Source: UBA6168 sp041392505 (GTDB lineage: Bacteria > Bacteroidota > Bacteroidia > Chitinophagales > Saprospiraceae). From it: DNA of 64,000 nt. Every line of letters starts with the position of its first letter. Position 1 is the stretch's first letter. The position numbers and the translations under genes were made by a program. The notes beneath the pieces are model-generated. The model saw only the letters and a list, made by a program, of their open reading frames with translations. It searched no databases and was not told the origin of the DNA. Location of the stretch: the NCBI GenBank assembly GCA_041392505.1, contig JAWKLX010000022.1, positions 62,001 to 126,000 on the forward strand, given 5' to 3'. Shown in pieces: positions 28,071-38,500 of this stretch.

Positions 28071-28799
28071 TTAGAATGTTCTTTCTATAATTTTTAATTC
28101 ACTTTTTCCTATTTCTTTTAGGTACAATGCTTTTGACAAGAGCCCTTGTGTATCAGGGTTGTCGAAGTACCCTTTTGTTATTTCTTTTAATTTTTCCATA
28201 GCATCTTGATTGCCTTCTTTACATATGAAAAGTAAATCTCTTGCAGGGATTGAAATTATGGCATTTCCATTTATTATTTGATGCATTTGTTCCCAAAAAC
28301 AGTCTAATAATATTATTGCCGCTTCAAAATTTCCACCAGCAGTAATCATTATTATATGGTTCGGGTCACCATTCATTTTTATCTGCTCTCCGATCTCTTC
28401 AATCAAAGCATTTACACTTGCTTGATGCAATATGTCTTTATTTAGATTTGGGTTATTTTTGAAAACCTCATTTTGTAAAATTTTAAAACTATTTCCTTCA
28501 TCAACTGCAAAGCATAGAATTAAATCTTCATAAAGAGCTTTAACAATTGGTTTTTGGTCTTCAGTAATTTCTATTCCAGTCGGCATTGGGTTACCCATAA
28601 ATAGTTTTAATTGGTCGTTTGCATATATTTCATGCGAATAGTCAACTTTAATTTTTGGTAATATCCTAACGGATTCGCTCTTTCGTGATTTTTGTTGGTT
28701 TTTAGATTCATTTTCTATGTTCGTATTTGGAATTGCAGGATCTTCATTATCCGTCATTTGTTCTTCTGTTTTTCCAAATAATTTTTTGAAAAAGCTCAT
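28071..28799 (-). CDS. DUF1444 (YtpQ-like) protein
   Basis: The start at 28799 (MSFFKKLFGKTEEQMTDN) is preferred over an in-frame ATG 24 codons upstream, because the longer N-terminus looks like leader sequence and FFKKLFG is a common start for such soluble proteins. The product has 242 residues. A charged linker is followed by a domain with ITAGGNFEAAIILLDCFWEQ and AIISIPARDLLFICKEGN, the conserved core of DUF1444 proteins (E in the first motif, PARD in the second). The biochemical role is unknown. A MITE-like inverted repeat lies upstream. Confidence 0.75.
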   Translation of the reverse strand: MSFFKKLFGKTEEQMTDNEDPAIPNTNIENESKNQQKSRKSESVRILPKIKVDYSHEIYANDQLKLFMGNPMPTGIEITEDQKPIVKALYEDLILCFAVDEGNSFKILQNEVFKNNPNLNKDILHQASVNALIEEIGEQIKMNGDPNHIIMITAGGNFEAAIILLDCFWEQMHQIINGNAIISIPARDLLFICKEGNQDAMEKLKEITKGYFDNPDTQGLLSKALYLKEIGKSELKIIERTF

Positions 28800-28885
28800 T
28801 TTATTTGCTTTGTTTTTATAACAGATAGTTATGTGCAGTGCCAGCAGGATCATTTTGACCTCAATAAACATTGCATAGATAGTTC

Positions 28886-29106
28886 TTATTAAGTACGACG
28901 TGCTAATTAAACAGGTATTTTATGCGTATCTTTTTCCGCTATTTTTCACCAAAAAATAAATCTCCCGAAGTAAATTCGGGACAGGCTGTAGCCCTGCTAT
29001 GCATGGATTTTTTGGCAAAAACTATCGAAAAATAGAAATATCCCGCAACTCGCCTCGGGAATCTTACACCTAAAATTACCCGTTTACTCAACACGTCGTA
29101 CTTATT
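28886..29106. repeat. MITE-like element with long imperfect inverted ends
   Basis: TATTAAGTACGACGTG (about 28886-28901) is mirrored by CACGTCGTACTTATTA (29091-29106). Similarity continues inward for about 45 bases per arm: AAACAGGTATTTTA on one side matches AAACGGGTAATTTTA read on the other strand. The middle holds small palindromes (CCCGAAGTAAATTCGGG). No coding sequence fits inside. Probably a non-autonomous mobile element; I saw no flanking duplication. Confidence 0.55.
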
Positions 29107-29173
29107 AGATGTTGAATAATACTTCAACCTTGTTTTTTACATTATATAGGTAATGACAACGGAGCTTATATTT

Positions 29174-29824
29174 CTAAATCCAGCGATTCTTTTGGGCAAC
29201 ATTGCTGGCTTCTACAGCTGAATGCACATTAAGTTTACGATAAATATTTTCGATATGAGTGTTCACCGTTCGTTGTGAAATATGACATTGATCTGCAATT
29301 GATTTGTAACTCATTCCTTTACATAAATAATCCAGTATTTCGCTTTCACGCTTAGTCAAATCATAATCTTCTTTTGTAAGTGTTGATGTTCGTTGATTAG
29401 TAAAGAATTCTATGGTGAGTGCTGCAATTTCAGGCGTCATCGGTAACCTGCCTTCCTTGGCTTGCTTTACGGCTTCGAGTATAGCTTTGGGTTTTTCACC
29501 TTTTAAAATATAACCATTGGCGCCGTTTTTTAGTGCATTAAATACATTGTCTCTTTGATTGACAACGGTTAATATAACAATAGGGATATCGGGATATAGA
29601 TTCTTTGCTTCCCTAGTGGCTTCTATCCCATCCATTTCAGGCATTTCAACATCCATGAGAATGACTTCCGGCCTGATACCGCTGGCCATCTTTTGCAATA
29701 ATTCTTTTCCGTTTTCAGCCACCAATTGCACTTCAATTTCTCCCAATAATTCAAATATTTTTATCAAATTATTTCTTACATCTTTGTTGTCTTCTACAAT
29801 GGCTACTTTTATCATATCAGTCAA
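29174..29824 (-). CDS. NarL/LuxR-type response regulator
   Basis: The product has 216 residues. The receiver starts with VAIVEDNKDVR, has its phospho-Asp in VILMDVEMPEMDG (about residue 57) and Lys in YILKGE. The LuxR-type helix-turn-helix is at about 150-210 (LTKRESEILDYLCKGMSYKSIA, RTVNTHIENIYRKL). Its gene overlaps the end of the kinase gene by 8 bases, so the two are translated together and should form one signalling pair. Target genes are unknown; the divergently placed secreted-protein genes from 32934 are candidates. Confidence 0.95.
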   Translation of the reverse strand: MTDMIKVAIVEDNKDVRNNLIKIFELLGEIEVQLVAENGKELLQKMASGIRPEVILMDVEMPEMDGIEATREAKNLYPDIPIVILTVVNQRDNVFNALKNGANGYILKGEKPKAILEAVKQAKEGRLPMTPEIAALTIEFFTNQRTSTLTKEDYDLTKRESEILDYLCKGMSYKSIADQCHISQRTVNTHIENIYRKLNVHSAVEASNVAQKNRWI

Positions 29825-32750
29825 GGTGAATTATAAATTTACTTCCATCATTATGGATAAAATCCCATTTAGCATGTATTTCATCCAACCTTTTTATCAT
29901 GTTTTTAAGGCCTTCTCCTTTTGAGACGGTAGTAATATCAAACCCAACTCCATTATCCCAAACAGTCAAATTGATATTTTTACCCGATGCAAAGCTAACA
30001 GAATACTTGGTGGCTTTACTGTATTTCAACATGTTCTGAGTCAATTCTTGAATGATCCTGAAAATGTTGACTGCAACTACCGGATTGATTTGGATAGGAA
30101 ATAAATGATCATCCATTTTTATTTCAAATTCAATTCCTTCCGGTAAATACCTATCAATATACTTTTTTGATTGATGAAATAGGTCTTGAAATCTTACCGT
30201 CTTAGAGTCTAACATCCAAATAGTTTCTCGGAGATTATTTATAGTTTCCTGGGTAAAGTCTCTTGTTTTGGAAAGATCCTGAACACTTATCGCTTGTTGC
30301 TTTATTTCTGCTTGCAGCTCCATAATATCCAAATCAGAAACTATTTTAGTGAGTCTGGCTCCTATGCTATCGTGTAGATCTCTAGAGATGCGCTCTCGCT
30401 CAGAGCTGATCGCCCTTTCTGTCTTTAATTCATTTTCCGCTGCTTTTTGATTTTGATACGCTCTAAAGTTGGCCACAAATACTAAAAGCATTAACAAGGT
30501 CAAAAAAACAATTATTTTAAAGAACTTCGTTTCATAGAAATGGGGCAATCTTTTTATTTTTTGAACAAGTACCTTATCTGAAACTCGCCCACTTTTATCT
30601 CGCACCTTGACCAATAGGGAATAATTACCAGCGGAAAGACCTGTAAAATTTATGGGATAAGTTATAGGTAAAAACAAAGACCAAGAGGTATTCAGGTTTT
30701 CCAATTTGTAACTTATCTCCGCTCCTGGTGAATATAGAAAATCATCCAATCCTACATGTAAGATGATAGATTTTTCATCGGGTTTTAACAATAAAAGATC
30801 ATTTAATTTTGATGTTGGTTGACTTTTAAAATTGATTTCAATACCTGAAATATAAGGTGCTGCACTCCATTGTTCATTCTCAAACTCAGAAGGATTTATT
30901 ATGGATAAACCTTTATTATTACCATATACCAATTGTCCATTTTCCAACTGACAATGAGCTGTCATTTTAAAGTCAGTGTAATTGAGCCCATCGTTGACAT
31001 CTAATTTTTGGAAAATTTCCTTGCCATTATGTATGTACAATCCATCATCAGAATTGCTCCACAACCTGCCTTTGTTATCCGCAAAAGTCGACCATATGTT
31101 CTTACTTTTTAGCACGTTATTCTGTGCCCATATTCCTTGGGCTGGATCATAAGAGTAAACTCCACCTGAAATACTGGAAAGCCATATTTTGTCATCAATA
31201 GAAAACTGGTTTGTTATCATATAACTAGGGATCTCATTGTGGTTTTCCGAAATGTTTATGACTTTCTTTTGGCGTAAATCCACCTCATATATTAAATCGG
31301 AATGTGAAATCCAAAAACCATTTTCCTTATCCAAAATACTTACAGTATATTTTATCTCTTCTGCCCAATGGGGGCGGTATATTACTCGGTCCTCACCTGC
31401 TGCATACAGTCCGCCAGCTCCAGCGATGTATATACATTTATTTTTAGTGTCATAATAAAAACCTCTGATTCCTTTTATATTCCCTTTAAGTTTAAAATGG
31501 GTGAAATCTTCATTAAAACAATATACATCCCCTGATTTGGTTCCTACCCAAATGCGATCTATAGCGTCCTTATTGATGAAATTTATAGGCTCGTTCTCAA
31601 GGAAGTTTTTATTGCTTGCCACTGAGATATACTGAGTTCCAGGATTTAGTTTGCTGATATTGACCCCGTTTTCAGTGCCTATCGCCAGTATATGATGACG
31701 ATTCGAAAAGGTCAAAGTATTTACTTGAGAAGAGGGTAGGTTAATCAGGCGATTGTTGGTGTTTTTTTCTATTTGCTCAGACCATGGAATGAGCATGTTC
31801 GTGGCTGAATTTGTACCAAACCATAATAACCCATTCTTATCCTCAATGAAACTGAGTTGCAGATTACCTTCTAACCCATTACTGGCGTTTGATCTAATAA
31901 ACCTTATCCTGCCGTGTTCATAGAGTGCAATTCCATTAGCAGTACCTATCCATACACGATTATCACTACTCTGTTTAATATATAACACCGCTTCCGTTTG
32001 CAAACTGTCTAAAACTGTTTGCCCTTGTAAATCGTAAATCCCTCCCAGGGTACCAATCCATAAACGGTTTTCAATTATAGCAAGAGAAGTGATGTTATGA
32101 GGTAATGCAATTAGTTCTTGATAAGTATGTGATTGCAGATTGAAAAAAAGTAGCGTTGTGCTAGCAGCTATCAGCAATCCATCTTGATATGCCTGCATAA
32201 CCCCCAGAGCAGAATTTTCAAATTGGGCAATAGTCTTTAGTTTCAGATTGCTTTTATGGAGGTTATAAAGGGCATACTTTCCGATAAACCATACATATAA
32301 ATCATCCTCAAAAAAACTGTTTCTACAAAGGTTGTTGCCATAAGAAGCGGAAGAGTCAAGTATGATGTTTTGCACTTTTTGGGTAAATGGATCGTAAGTA
32401 TTCATCCCATTTCTCGTCCCAATATATACCCTTCCGTTTTCATCTTCATACAACCCTTCAATCATGTTATTTGTCAACGAATAGCCTTCCTCGCCTTCTG
32501 TTCCAATGTTTTTAAATCTTACACCATCATAAATTGCGACCCCCGCTTGAGTCCCAATCCAAAGCTGACCTTTGGTGTCTTGCATAAGTACATTACCAGT
32601 GTTCTCAGGAAGACCATCCTCTATTGTAAAGGATCGGAATGTCTCATTCTGTGCATGTAGAAAACTCAAATGAAACAGCGTGAACACAGCTGCAATGACC
32701 CCCAGTTTTCTAAGCCCCAACTTTTTAAACAAACAAAGAATATGATTCAC
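29817..32750 (-). CDS. Propeller-sensor histidine kinase (NarL/HPK7 type)
   Basis: The product has 977 residues. The N-terminal signal ends near SFLHAQ (residue 35). About twelve two-component-regulator propeller units (WIGTxxG type) fill residues 38-640, then a Y_Y_Y domain (about 650-730) and a membrane helix (KIIVFLTLLMLLVFVANF, about 742-760). The dimerisation segment has ERISRDLHDSIGARLTKIV (phospho-His about 788) and the ATPase domain has NMLKYSKATK and WDNGVGFD. This is the HTCS-like sensor plan with a separate LuxR-type regulator (overlapping gene downstream). It probably senses a periplasmic ligand, not identified. Intact. Confidence 0.95.
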   Translation of the reverse strand: MNHILCLFKKLGLRKLGVIAAVFTLFHLSFLHAQNETFRSFTIEDGLPENTGNVLMQDTKGQLWIGTQAGVAIYDGVRFKNIGTEGEEGYSLTNNMIEGLYEDENGRVYIGTRNGMNTYDPFTQKVQNIILDSSASYGNNLCRNSFFEDDLYVWFIGKYALYNLHKSNLKLKTIAQFENSALGVMQAYQDGLLIAASTTLLFFNLQSHTYQELIALPHNITSLAIIENRLWIGTLGGIYDLQGQTVLDSLQTEAVLYIKQSSDNRVWIGTANGIALYEHGRIRFIRSNASNGLEGNLQLSFIEDKNGLLWFGTNSATNMLIPWSEQIEKNTNNRLINLPSSQVNTLTFSNRHHILAIGTENGVNISKLNPGTQYISVASNKNFLENEPINFINKDAIDRIWVGTKSGDVYCFNEDFTHFKLKGNIKGIRGFYYDTKNKCIYIAGAGGLYAAGEDRVIYRPHWAEEIKYTVSILDKENGFWISHSDLIYEVDLRQKKVINISENHNEIPSYMITNQFSIDDKIWLSSISGGVYSYDPAQGIWAQNNVLKSKNIWSTFADNKGRLWSNSDDGLYIHNGKEIFQKLDVNDGLNYTDFKMTAHCQLENGQLVYGNNKGLSIINPSEFENEQWSAAPYISGIEINFKSQPTSKLNDLLLLKPDEKSIILHVGLDDFLYSPGAEISYKLENLNTSWSLFLPITYPINFTGLSAGNYSLLVKVRDKSGRVSDKVLVQKIKRLPHFYETKFFKIIVFLTLLMLLVFVANFRAYQNQKAAENELKTERAISSERERISRDLHDSIGARLTKIVSDLDIMELQAEIKQQAISVQDLSKTRDFTQETINNLRETIWMLDSKTVRFQDLFHQSKKYIDRYLPEGIEFEIKMDDHLFPIQINPVVAVNIFRIIQELTQNMLKYSKATKYSVSFASGKNINLTVWDNGVGFDITTVSKGEGLKNMIKRLDEIHAKWDFIHNDGSKFIIHLD

Positions 32751-32933
32751 TGATTACCCTTTTTAAATTCTTTATGCCAGTCGTTAACCAAAAGAATTAA
32801 AAAAAATATATGGGTAAATATACGTACTTAAGTACTTCCCCCTTATTGGAAATGGGGATATTTCCCTATTTCAAATTGACCAACCTTCCTATTCCTTTGT
32901 GGCAAAATTTAAAACCATTCAAAATTCGACAAC

Positions 32934-33881
32934 ATGAGAAAATTATTTGCAATCGTAAGCTTATTTGTTTTCATGGGCACGGCTATGGCTCAAAAAACAA
33001 TAAAAGAAATGGCAGATATGCCGGACAAAAAATTCAGCAAGCTTATGACTGAGGAAAACTATGCAGGCCAGATTAGAACTTTTGCCAAAGCCTATGAAAA
33101 ACAGACCGGCAAAGACCTTCCTGAGCCCGTTCCGGTTCCTATGAAAAGGGTGGCTCTGTTATCATTTTTTACTGCTGATTATTCTCAAATCGACGTAAAA
33201 GCGTATCGGAGACACCAGGTTTTTGAGAATTATATCAATGAAACTGGAGGGAAAATGCTCGTCAATGATTTTTACAAATTGTCTATCAACGACCTTAAAA
33301 AAATCTTTGCAGCCAACGGTATGGAGCTGCTAACACCTGATGAATACTTGAAAACCAACGAGCAAAAACAATTGTATAACACCTATGAAGTGAACGTTTC
33401 AAAGCTTGCCGCTGGAGCTACTGCCATTGGAGGCTTCTTTACCAAATCTAATAACAAAGCCTTAACTCCAGCGGACGGATACAGGGCTTATCCCGCTCCA
33501 GTAGTCAATTTCGGGATGGATATGAAAGCAGTTAGAGATTTAGGAAAATTGGCCAACGAACTCGATGTAGATGCTTTATTAACGATCAATACCTTGACGC
33601 AGTTAGAAAAAGGAGAAGTGGGATTAAAAGGTATAAGTATGTCACTCCATGCCCCCAATCCCGTGCCCGATGACCCTGAAATGAAATATGGTATGGGGTT
33701 CTATTATGAAGGTGTTTTGGTAGGCTCCATTAGTTTTACTTTGGATGAATATATGCCATTTGCTAAGTTACCCAAAAAGGCCCAATCCTTTGAAAATGTA
33801 GATATGACCGGATTTACGCCATTGATGAAGCGAATGACCACCCAGCTCCTCAATAGCAAAAAGCAAAATTTTGGTAATTAA
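32934..33881 (+). CDS. Secreted protein of unknown function
   Basis: The product has 315 residues. The signal peptide MRKLFAIVSLFVFMGTAMAQ is cleaved near residue 20. The mature protein contains PVPMKRVALLSFFTADYSQID and a later LDVDALLTINTLTQ segment, an alpha/beta pattern that I do not recognise. It is divergent from the sensor kinase gene with a 183-base shared upstream region, so that pair may control it. The next gene, also secreted, follows after a hairpin-forming 8-base-unit spacer. Confidence 0.75.
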   Translation: MRKLFAIVSLFVFMGTAMAQKTIKEMADMPDKKFSKLMTEENYAGQIRTFAKAYEKQTGKDLPEPVPVPMKRVALLSFFTADYSQIDVKAYRRHQVFENYINETGGKMLVNDFYKLSINDLKKIFAANGMELLTPDEYLKTNEQKQLYNTYEVNVSKLAAGATAIGGFFTKSNNKALTPADGYRAYPAPVVNFGMDMKAVRDLGKLANELDVDALLTINTLTQLEKGEVGLKGISMSLHAPNPVPDDPEMKYGMGFYYEGVLVGSISFTLDEYMPFAKLPKKAQSFENVDMTGFTPLMKRMTTQLLNSKKQNFGN

Positions 33882-33885
33882 TTTA

Positions 33886-33992
33886 AGTTGCGGTGTATCG
33901 GTTCAAAGGTGTATGGGTGTACCGGATATGGGCATTTGGCAACCGAAATACCTTAATACCGAAATACCGTTGAACCGAAATACCATATTAAA
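33886..33992. repeat. 8-base-period spacer with inverted arms
   Basis: The left half reads in 8-base steps such as GGTGTATG/GGTGTACC; the right half reads in 8-base steps ending in CCGAA and ATACC (for example ATACCGAA/ATACCGTT). GGTAT-type units on the left can pair with ATACC-type units on the right, giving a long imperfect hairpin. It fills the spacer after the first secreted-protein gene. Confidence 0.65.
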
Positions 33993-34076
33993 ATGCTATC
34001 TAACCCAACTTGAGTTAATTAGCCTTGATTACTTACTAAAACCATTATTCCTCCCTTTATCTTATTGGAAAAACAT

Positions 34077-35210
34077 ATGATTCATTTCATTGCTGTTTTT
34101 AATTCCCCACTATCTCAAGTCAAAAGGTTTGTTTTACTGTGGGTTGCTTTATTTACTGTTTATGCTTCCTCCGCACAAGTAGATGTTCACGAAGCGGTGA
34201 AAAACTTGCTGGCAGAGGATAATTACACTTACGACTATACCGAAATAGGCAACCAATTGGTAGAGGATATCATAAACCAATCAGAAGGGGGTTATGTAAG
34301 TTATAGTATGGCCAAGACTTATGTCGAAGGATCAATATTACCCACGCTTGAAGAGCCATTGACCGCTGCGGAACTCACGAAAGGTGTCCTGCAACTGCAC
34401 CAAGAAAAGAGGGAAGGTTATCAGGGTAAAATCAAGCACCTCAAAGATTTGCTGGATGCATCCAATATTTCTACCGATGATTTGGCTTTATATACGGCTT
34501 TGCCACTGAAGTTGGAATCGTATATGTCGCCTGAAAATGAAATAGTGGGTCAACAGGTTGCACTTTTTCTTGTGGGCGATGGTAGCAAAATGCTGATGCT
34601 TTTGGCTAACATCATCACCTATCAAAGAGAGGTCAAAATTCTGGAACTGGATAAACCGGATACCTATATAGACGCTTCCGAAGGTGATTATGCCATTTTT
34701 TATCAAAAGTTTGCACGGATATTTGAAAAGATTTTATTGGGTCAAGTCGATGATAGACCAAGCACCCTGTTTGGAGAAAAAGTTAATGAAGAATGGTTTA
34801 AAAGTACGGTTCAAATTTATGAACAAGCAGGATTAACCTATGTGAAATCAATGATTGAAGATGACTGGGAATATTTTGTGGAACATGAATATCCTAACGT
34901 GGTGTTTTTTCGCATGCTCTCCGATGCGGGTTACGACGCAGCCTACAATCTTATGCTCGAAATGATAGCGATTACTGGCAAACCCTATTACATATCCGCC
35001 AATAAAGAAAACGGACTAAAGACTGATGTGTTGTTGAGCTCTAAAGCACGTGAGGTTCTTAGTGAAAATGCCGATAAGGGGATTACTACCGCTTCTTTTT
35101 ACCTTATGCAAGAGTGGGAAAACACCCAATTATGTGAAGTGAAATTTGAAATCACGAAGACCAAAGAAGGTAAAGCCAATTTGGATATTTGGATACTGCA
35201 AGAATTATAA
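34077..35210 (+). CDS. Secreted protein of unknown function
   Basis: The product has about 377 residues from the ATG at 34077; an in-frame TTG at 34065 is a less likely start. A hydrophobic stretch RFVLLWVALFTVYASSAQ is a signal peptide after a short N-region. The mature part is alpha-helical by eye, with EDIINQSEGGYVSYSMAKTYVEG and a Tyr/Asp-rich middle; I do not recognise a domain. It lies downstream of another secreted unknown and may belong to the same unit. At its 3' end it meets an opposite-strand gene fragment. Confidence 0.7.
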   Translation: MIHFIAVFNSPLSQVKRFVLLWVALFTVYASSAQVDVHEAVKNLLAEDNYTYDYTEIGNQLVEDIINQSEGGYVSYSMAKTYVEGSILPTLEEPLTAAELTKGVLQLHQEKREGYQGKIKHLKDLLDASNISTDDLALYTALPLKLESYMSPENEIVGQQVALFLVGDGSKMLMLLANIITYQREVKILELDKPDTYIDASEGDYAIFYQKFARIFEKILLGQVDDRPSTLFGEKVNEEWFKSTVQIYEQAGLTYVKSMIEDDWEYFVEHEYPNVVFFRMLSDAGYDAAYNLMLEMIAITGKPYYISANKENGLKTDVLLSSKAREVLSENADKGITTASFYLMQEWENTQLCEVKFEITKTKEGKANLDIWILQEL

Positions 35211-35213
35211 AAT

Positions 35214-35422
35214 GATTTGTAATAGTCACGATTTGATCCTCCCATGCTGCCTCCAATAAATCCGAAAACAAATGCGAGCGCAAATACTTCTCCTATAAGC
35301 CAGCCACCTAACCATCCAGTGATAAATATAATAAACAGCCAATTCCTTTTAGCAGGAATTTCAATGGTAATCCCGTCAAATGTTCCTTTTATTGATGCCC
35401 TTCCTTTATGAGGTTTTTCCAT
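35214..35422 (-). pseudogene. Truncated small membrane protein fragment
   Basis: On the minus strand from 35422: MEKPHKGRASIKGTFDGITI, then IPAKRNWLFIIFITGWLGGW and a second hydrophobic segment (VFALAFVFGFIGGSMGG). The start resembles a Bacteroidota family of small membrane proteins with a KRNWF-(I/L)-G-W-GGW motif, usually much longer. Beyond about 35214 the frame only reads antisense through the end of the preceding gene, so the 3' part was probably lost. A real short gene is the alternative. Confidence 0.45.
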
Positions 35423-35472
35423 TTTGTTATTATGCTTAAAACCTCGCCTTTCTGTCGTTGTAAGCTTTTACA

Positions 35473-35538
35473 GCCTAACGGTCTGTTTATATGCAGTTTG
35501 GGCGTTTACTCCAAATTGGCATATGCACTTTGTTGGCA
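35473..35538. repeat. attC-like site, 3' side of the Avs-like gene
   Basis: GCCTAAC (35473-35479) fits the integron R'' consensus RYYYAAC, and GTTGGCA (35532-35538) is a near match to R' GTTRRRY. Between them TATATGCAGTTTGG can pair with CCAAATTGGCATATGCA with unpaired extra bases, the bulged-hairpin plan of attC sites. Length is 66 bases. Similarity is by structure and consensus only. Confidence 0.4.
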
Positions 35539-35564
35539 GCAGGTATTTTTCATTTTATTTCTTT

Positions 35565-38500
35565 TCATAAAATACTTTCTCTTAATAAATATCCATGTAT
35601 GGAGCCTCGTTCAATCATGAAATCAAGAATGGGGATAATCTTATTTCTCAATCTTATTTCTTCCTTTATTTTTTGTCTGTTAATAAAAATAAATTTCCTC
35701 AAAAATTTTTCCAAGTAGTACAAGGTGTTTGATTCCAAATCATTAAGATTTAAAGAACGGTTAGATGATACAATTATATGAATCCAGTCAATGCCTTCGT
35801 TTTTAAAGTTGCTTCCAATTGAATCCAAAACTTTGACAATAGAATACAATACAGCGGGAATATTTCCTATTTCTTTAGAAGCGTCTGTATAGAGAGACAA
35901 ATTCTCACTTTTTAAGCTTCGCCATGCCTCTACACCTTCACGCCACCAACGCCATGCTAACAAATAGTTTATTATAATTTCTTTTAAATGATAGCTGCGT
36001 GGATTTACACAAAGTTCCTTAATTTTAGGATATAGGCTATTCCAAACATACCAAAATTGTTCGTACTTGTTTAAGTAATCTTCTGCGCTTACTATTTCTT
36101 CAATAAGTGCAGCAGACTCTTCTGTCGAAGAAAACGAATCAATAAATGGTTTTAAGAATACATCTATTTCGCTTTTTTCTCTTTCTAAAATAAAATAAGA
36201 AAATTTTTTGAAAATATTTCGGCGTAAAAGATAAATGTTAGAGGCATCTCCTGAATCATGTTCATAACTTCTCTTATCTTTCAATAATTCTGAAGCTAAC
36301 AACGGCAATGATTTTGCATAAATATCTAAGTGAGTTATATCTTTCGTATTAGAAGGAATTAATTGGAGAACTATTTCCAAATCATGAATATCAAGCGAAG
36401 TAATATCATTAATGTCAAATGATATATTTTCAAAATTAAAATCAGCATTTTTATTCTCTAACTCTTCTAATATCGAACTTTTAGGAATCCGCCCCCAGTG
36501 TATTTCTTTCCTTTTTTGAGCAATGATATTTTTATAAATAGGCTTAAATTTTATATATCCGAATAATATTGATTGAGCAACTTTAGGATTTTGTTCCCAT
36601 AGTTTTGAATTATAAATAGATTCAATAACATAGTCACATATTCTTTTGTAAGCACCAAGAGATGTTTCATCGAAAAGAGTTAAAACCATCATAGTAACAT
36701 AGTTCTCTATTTCATCAGGGTATTCTTTTATTAATGATGGAATTGCATGAACAGATGCTTCAACTCCATCACTGATTTGAGAATCGTAATCATCAGTAAA
36801 AAGATTAGATATGGAGGTATGAATGATTTCTTTACAAAAATCTTTATCTTCTCTTGATAGGTTGTCTTTGTATTCAATCATTAATTTTGAGCAAGAAAAC
36901 CCTGGAATTGAATAATCCATGATACCCATATTTCGTCCAGACTGCAATTCTTCAACAAGTTGTTTCGTCTCAGCTAAAGCTAAAAGGGGGTTACTGTCAT
37001 ATTCTTCTTGTTTTTTAGTTTTAGTTTGATTTCTTGCACCAATCAAAAAATCTGCCCACACTCTTAGAGGTGTATATTTAAAAAAATCTTGGTATTGACT
37101 ATGAGCTTCTTCACTTTCCTTTTTAAGTTCATCAGAAAGTTCTTTGGGACTAAATTCTATTCGCAAATGGTTGTCATCATGTTGTGATACTTTTGGTATC
37201 AAATTGCGTCTGTTCATTCTTGCCAACAAAATTCCGTAAGATTTACTTGTTGAAGCGTTTGATTTATGTTGGTCAATTATCTTATACAATTTTTCGATGA
37301 ATTCAGTGTTTTGTTCTTCTGTAAAACCTTTTACTCCAAAAAGCTGATAATTTAAAAATAATGACTCCAAATTTGAGTTTCTATGTTTATCCTCACAAGT
37401 TTTCAATCTTTCATCTGTGTATAAAATGTCTCTCACTTTATCCATACCATATCCAATTGAATAAAGAGATTTTGCTTGAAATTCATTGGTACACCGAAAT
37501 GTGTCAAAATGAAATAATTCTATCGTTTTGAACAAAATTGATGCTACTTCATAGAATTTATCTGGGTGAGCAAGTACAATGCTGCAAACCACAGAAGTAA
37601 GAGAAGCAGATTTTGATTGAATTAGAATTTTAAGCAGTATTTCTTGGACTATTTCTGGCTTTCCTATCTGAGCCAACTCTAAAAGAGTTTTTTCTAATGC
37701 CATGTGTATTGACTGCAATACATTTGGAACAACAGGGCTTCCGTTCCCACGATACATGTCCCAAATTGCGCCACTTAAATACTGAGTTACTTCTGTTTTA
37801 TTTACATGTAACGTAATTTTTACAACATCCTCTTGTCCATAATCCGATTTGCTATAAGATTCAACTGCTTTATTTGTAAATTCAGTTATGAAATTAAGTG
37901 TCTCATAAAATGATGACTGTAACAACCATTTAACAGGCGTTTGATTGGCACTTGAAGGATGGTAATCGAATTTGTATTCATCCATTAAGCCATACCGACT
38001 TTCCATTGAATCCCTGTCATACCCAAATCTTTCTTGTTTTTTGGGCTGTTTTTTCCAAAATAAATCGCACAATTGAATAACAGATAGTGGAAGTATTTTA
38101 ATTAATTCTACCGCAAGGTATGGCTTCTGTAAGATTTTAGAACAAAGTCCATTGTATGGGTCTCTATGGCCTGTCCATTTGTTAGCTAAAACATTATCAA
38201 ATATCTGTGTTAATTCTTCTTGTAATTCATGTGCAGAATTGAATACTACTTTTAATATATTTTCTTCTGCCTTATCATGAATGTAGAAGTCTTTTTGTGT
38301 TTCAGTCTTTTCTATCAAACTTAAGGCTAACAAACCCGAATATCGGGTTGTTTTCCCTTTTTTGTTGAACTCGCACCAATCCGTTAATACTGGCAACACA
38401 AGTTTTAAATTGTTTTCAAAAAAATCAGATTTATATTTGTGAATAAGGGAAATTACTTCTTCCCAGCCTTTTCCTTTAGGTATTATAATTTCAGTTTTCT

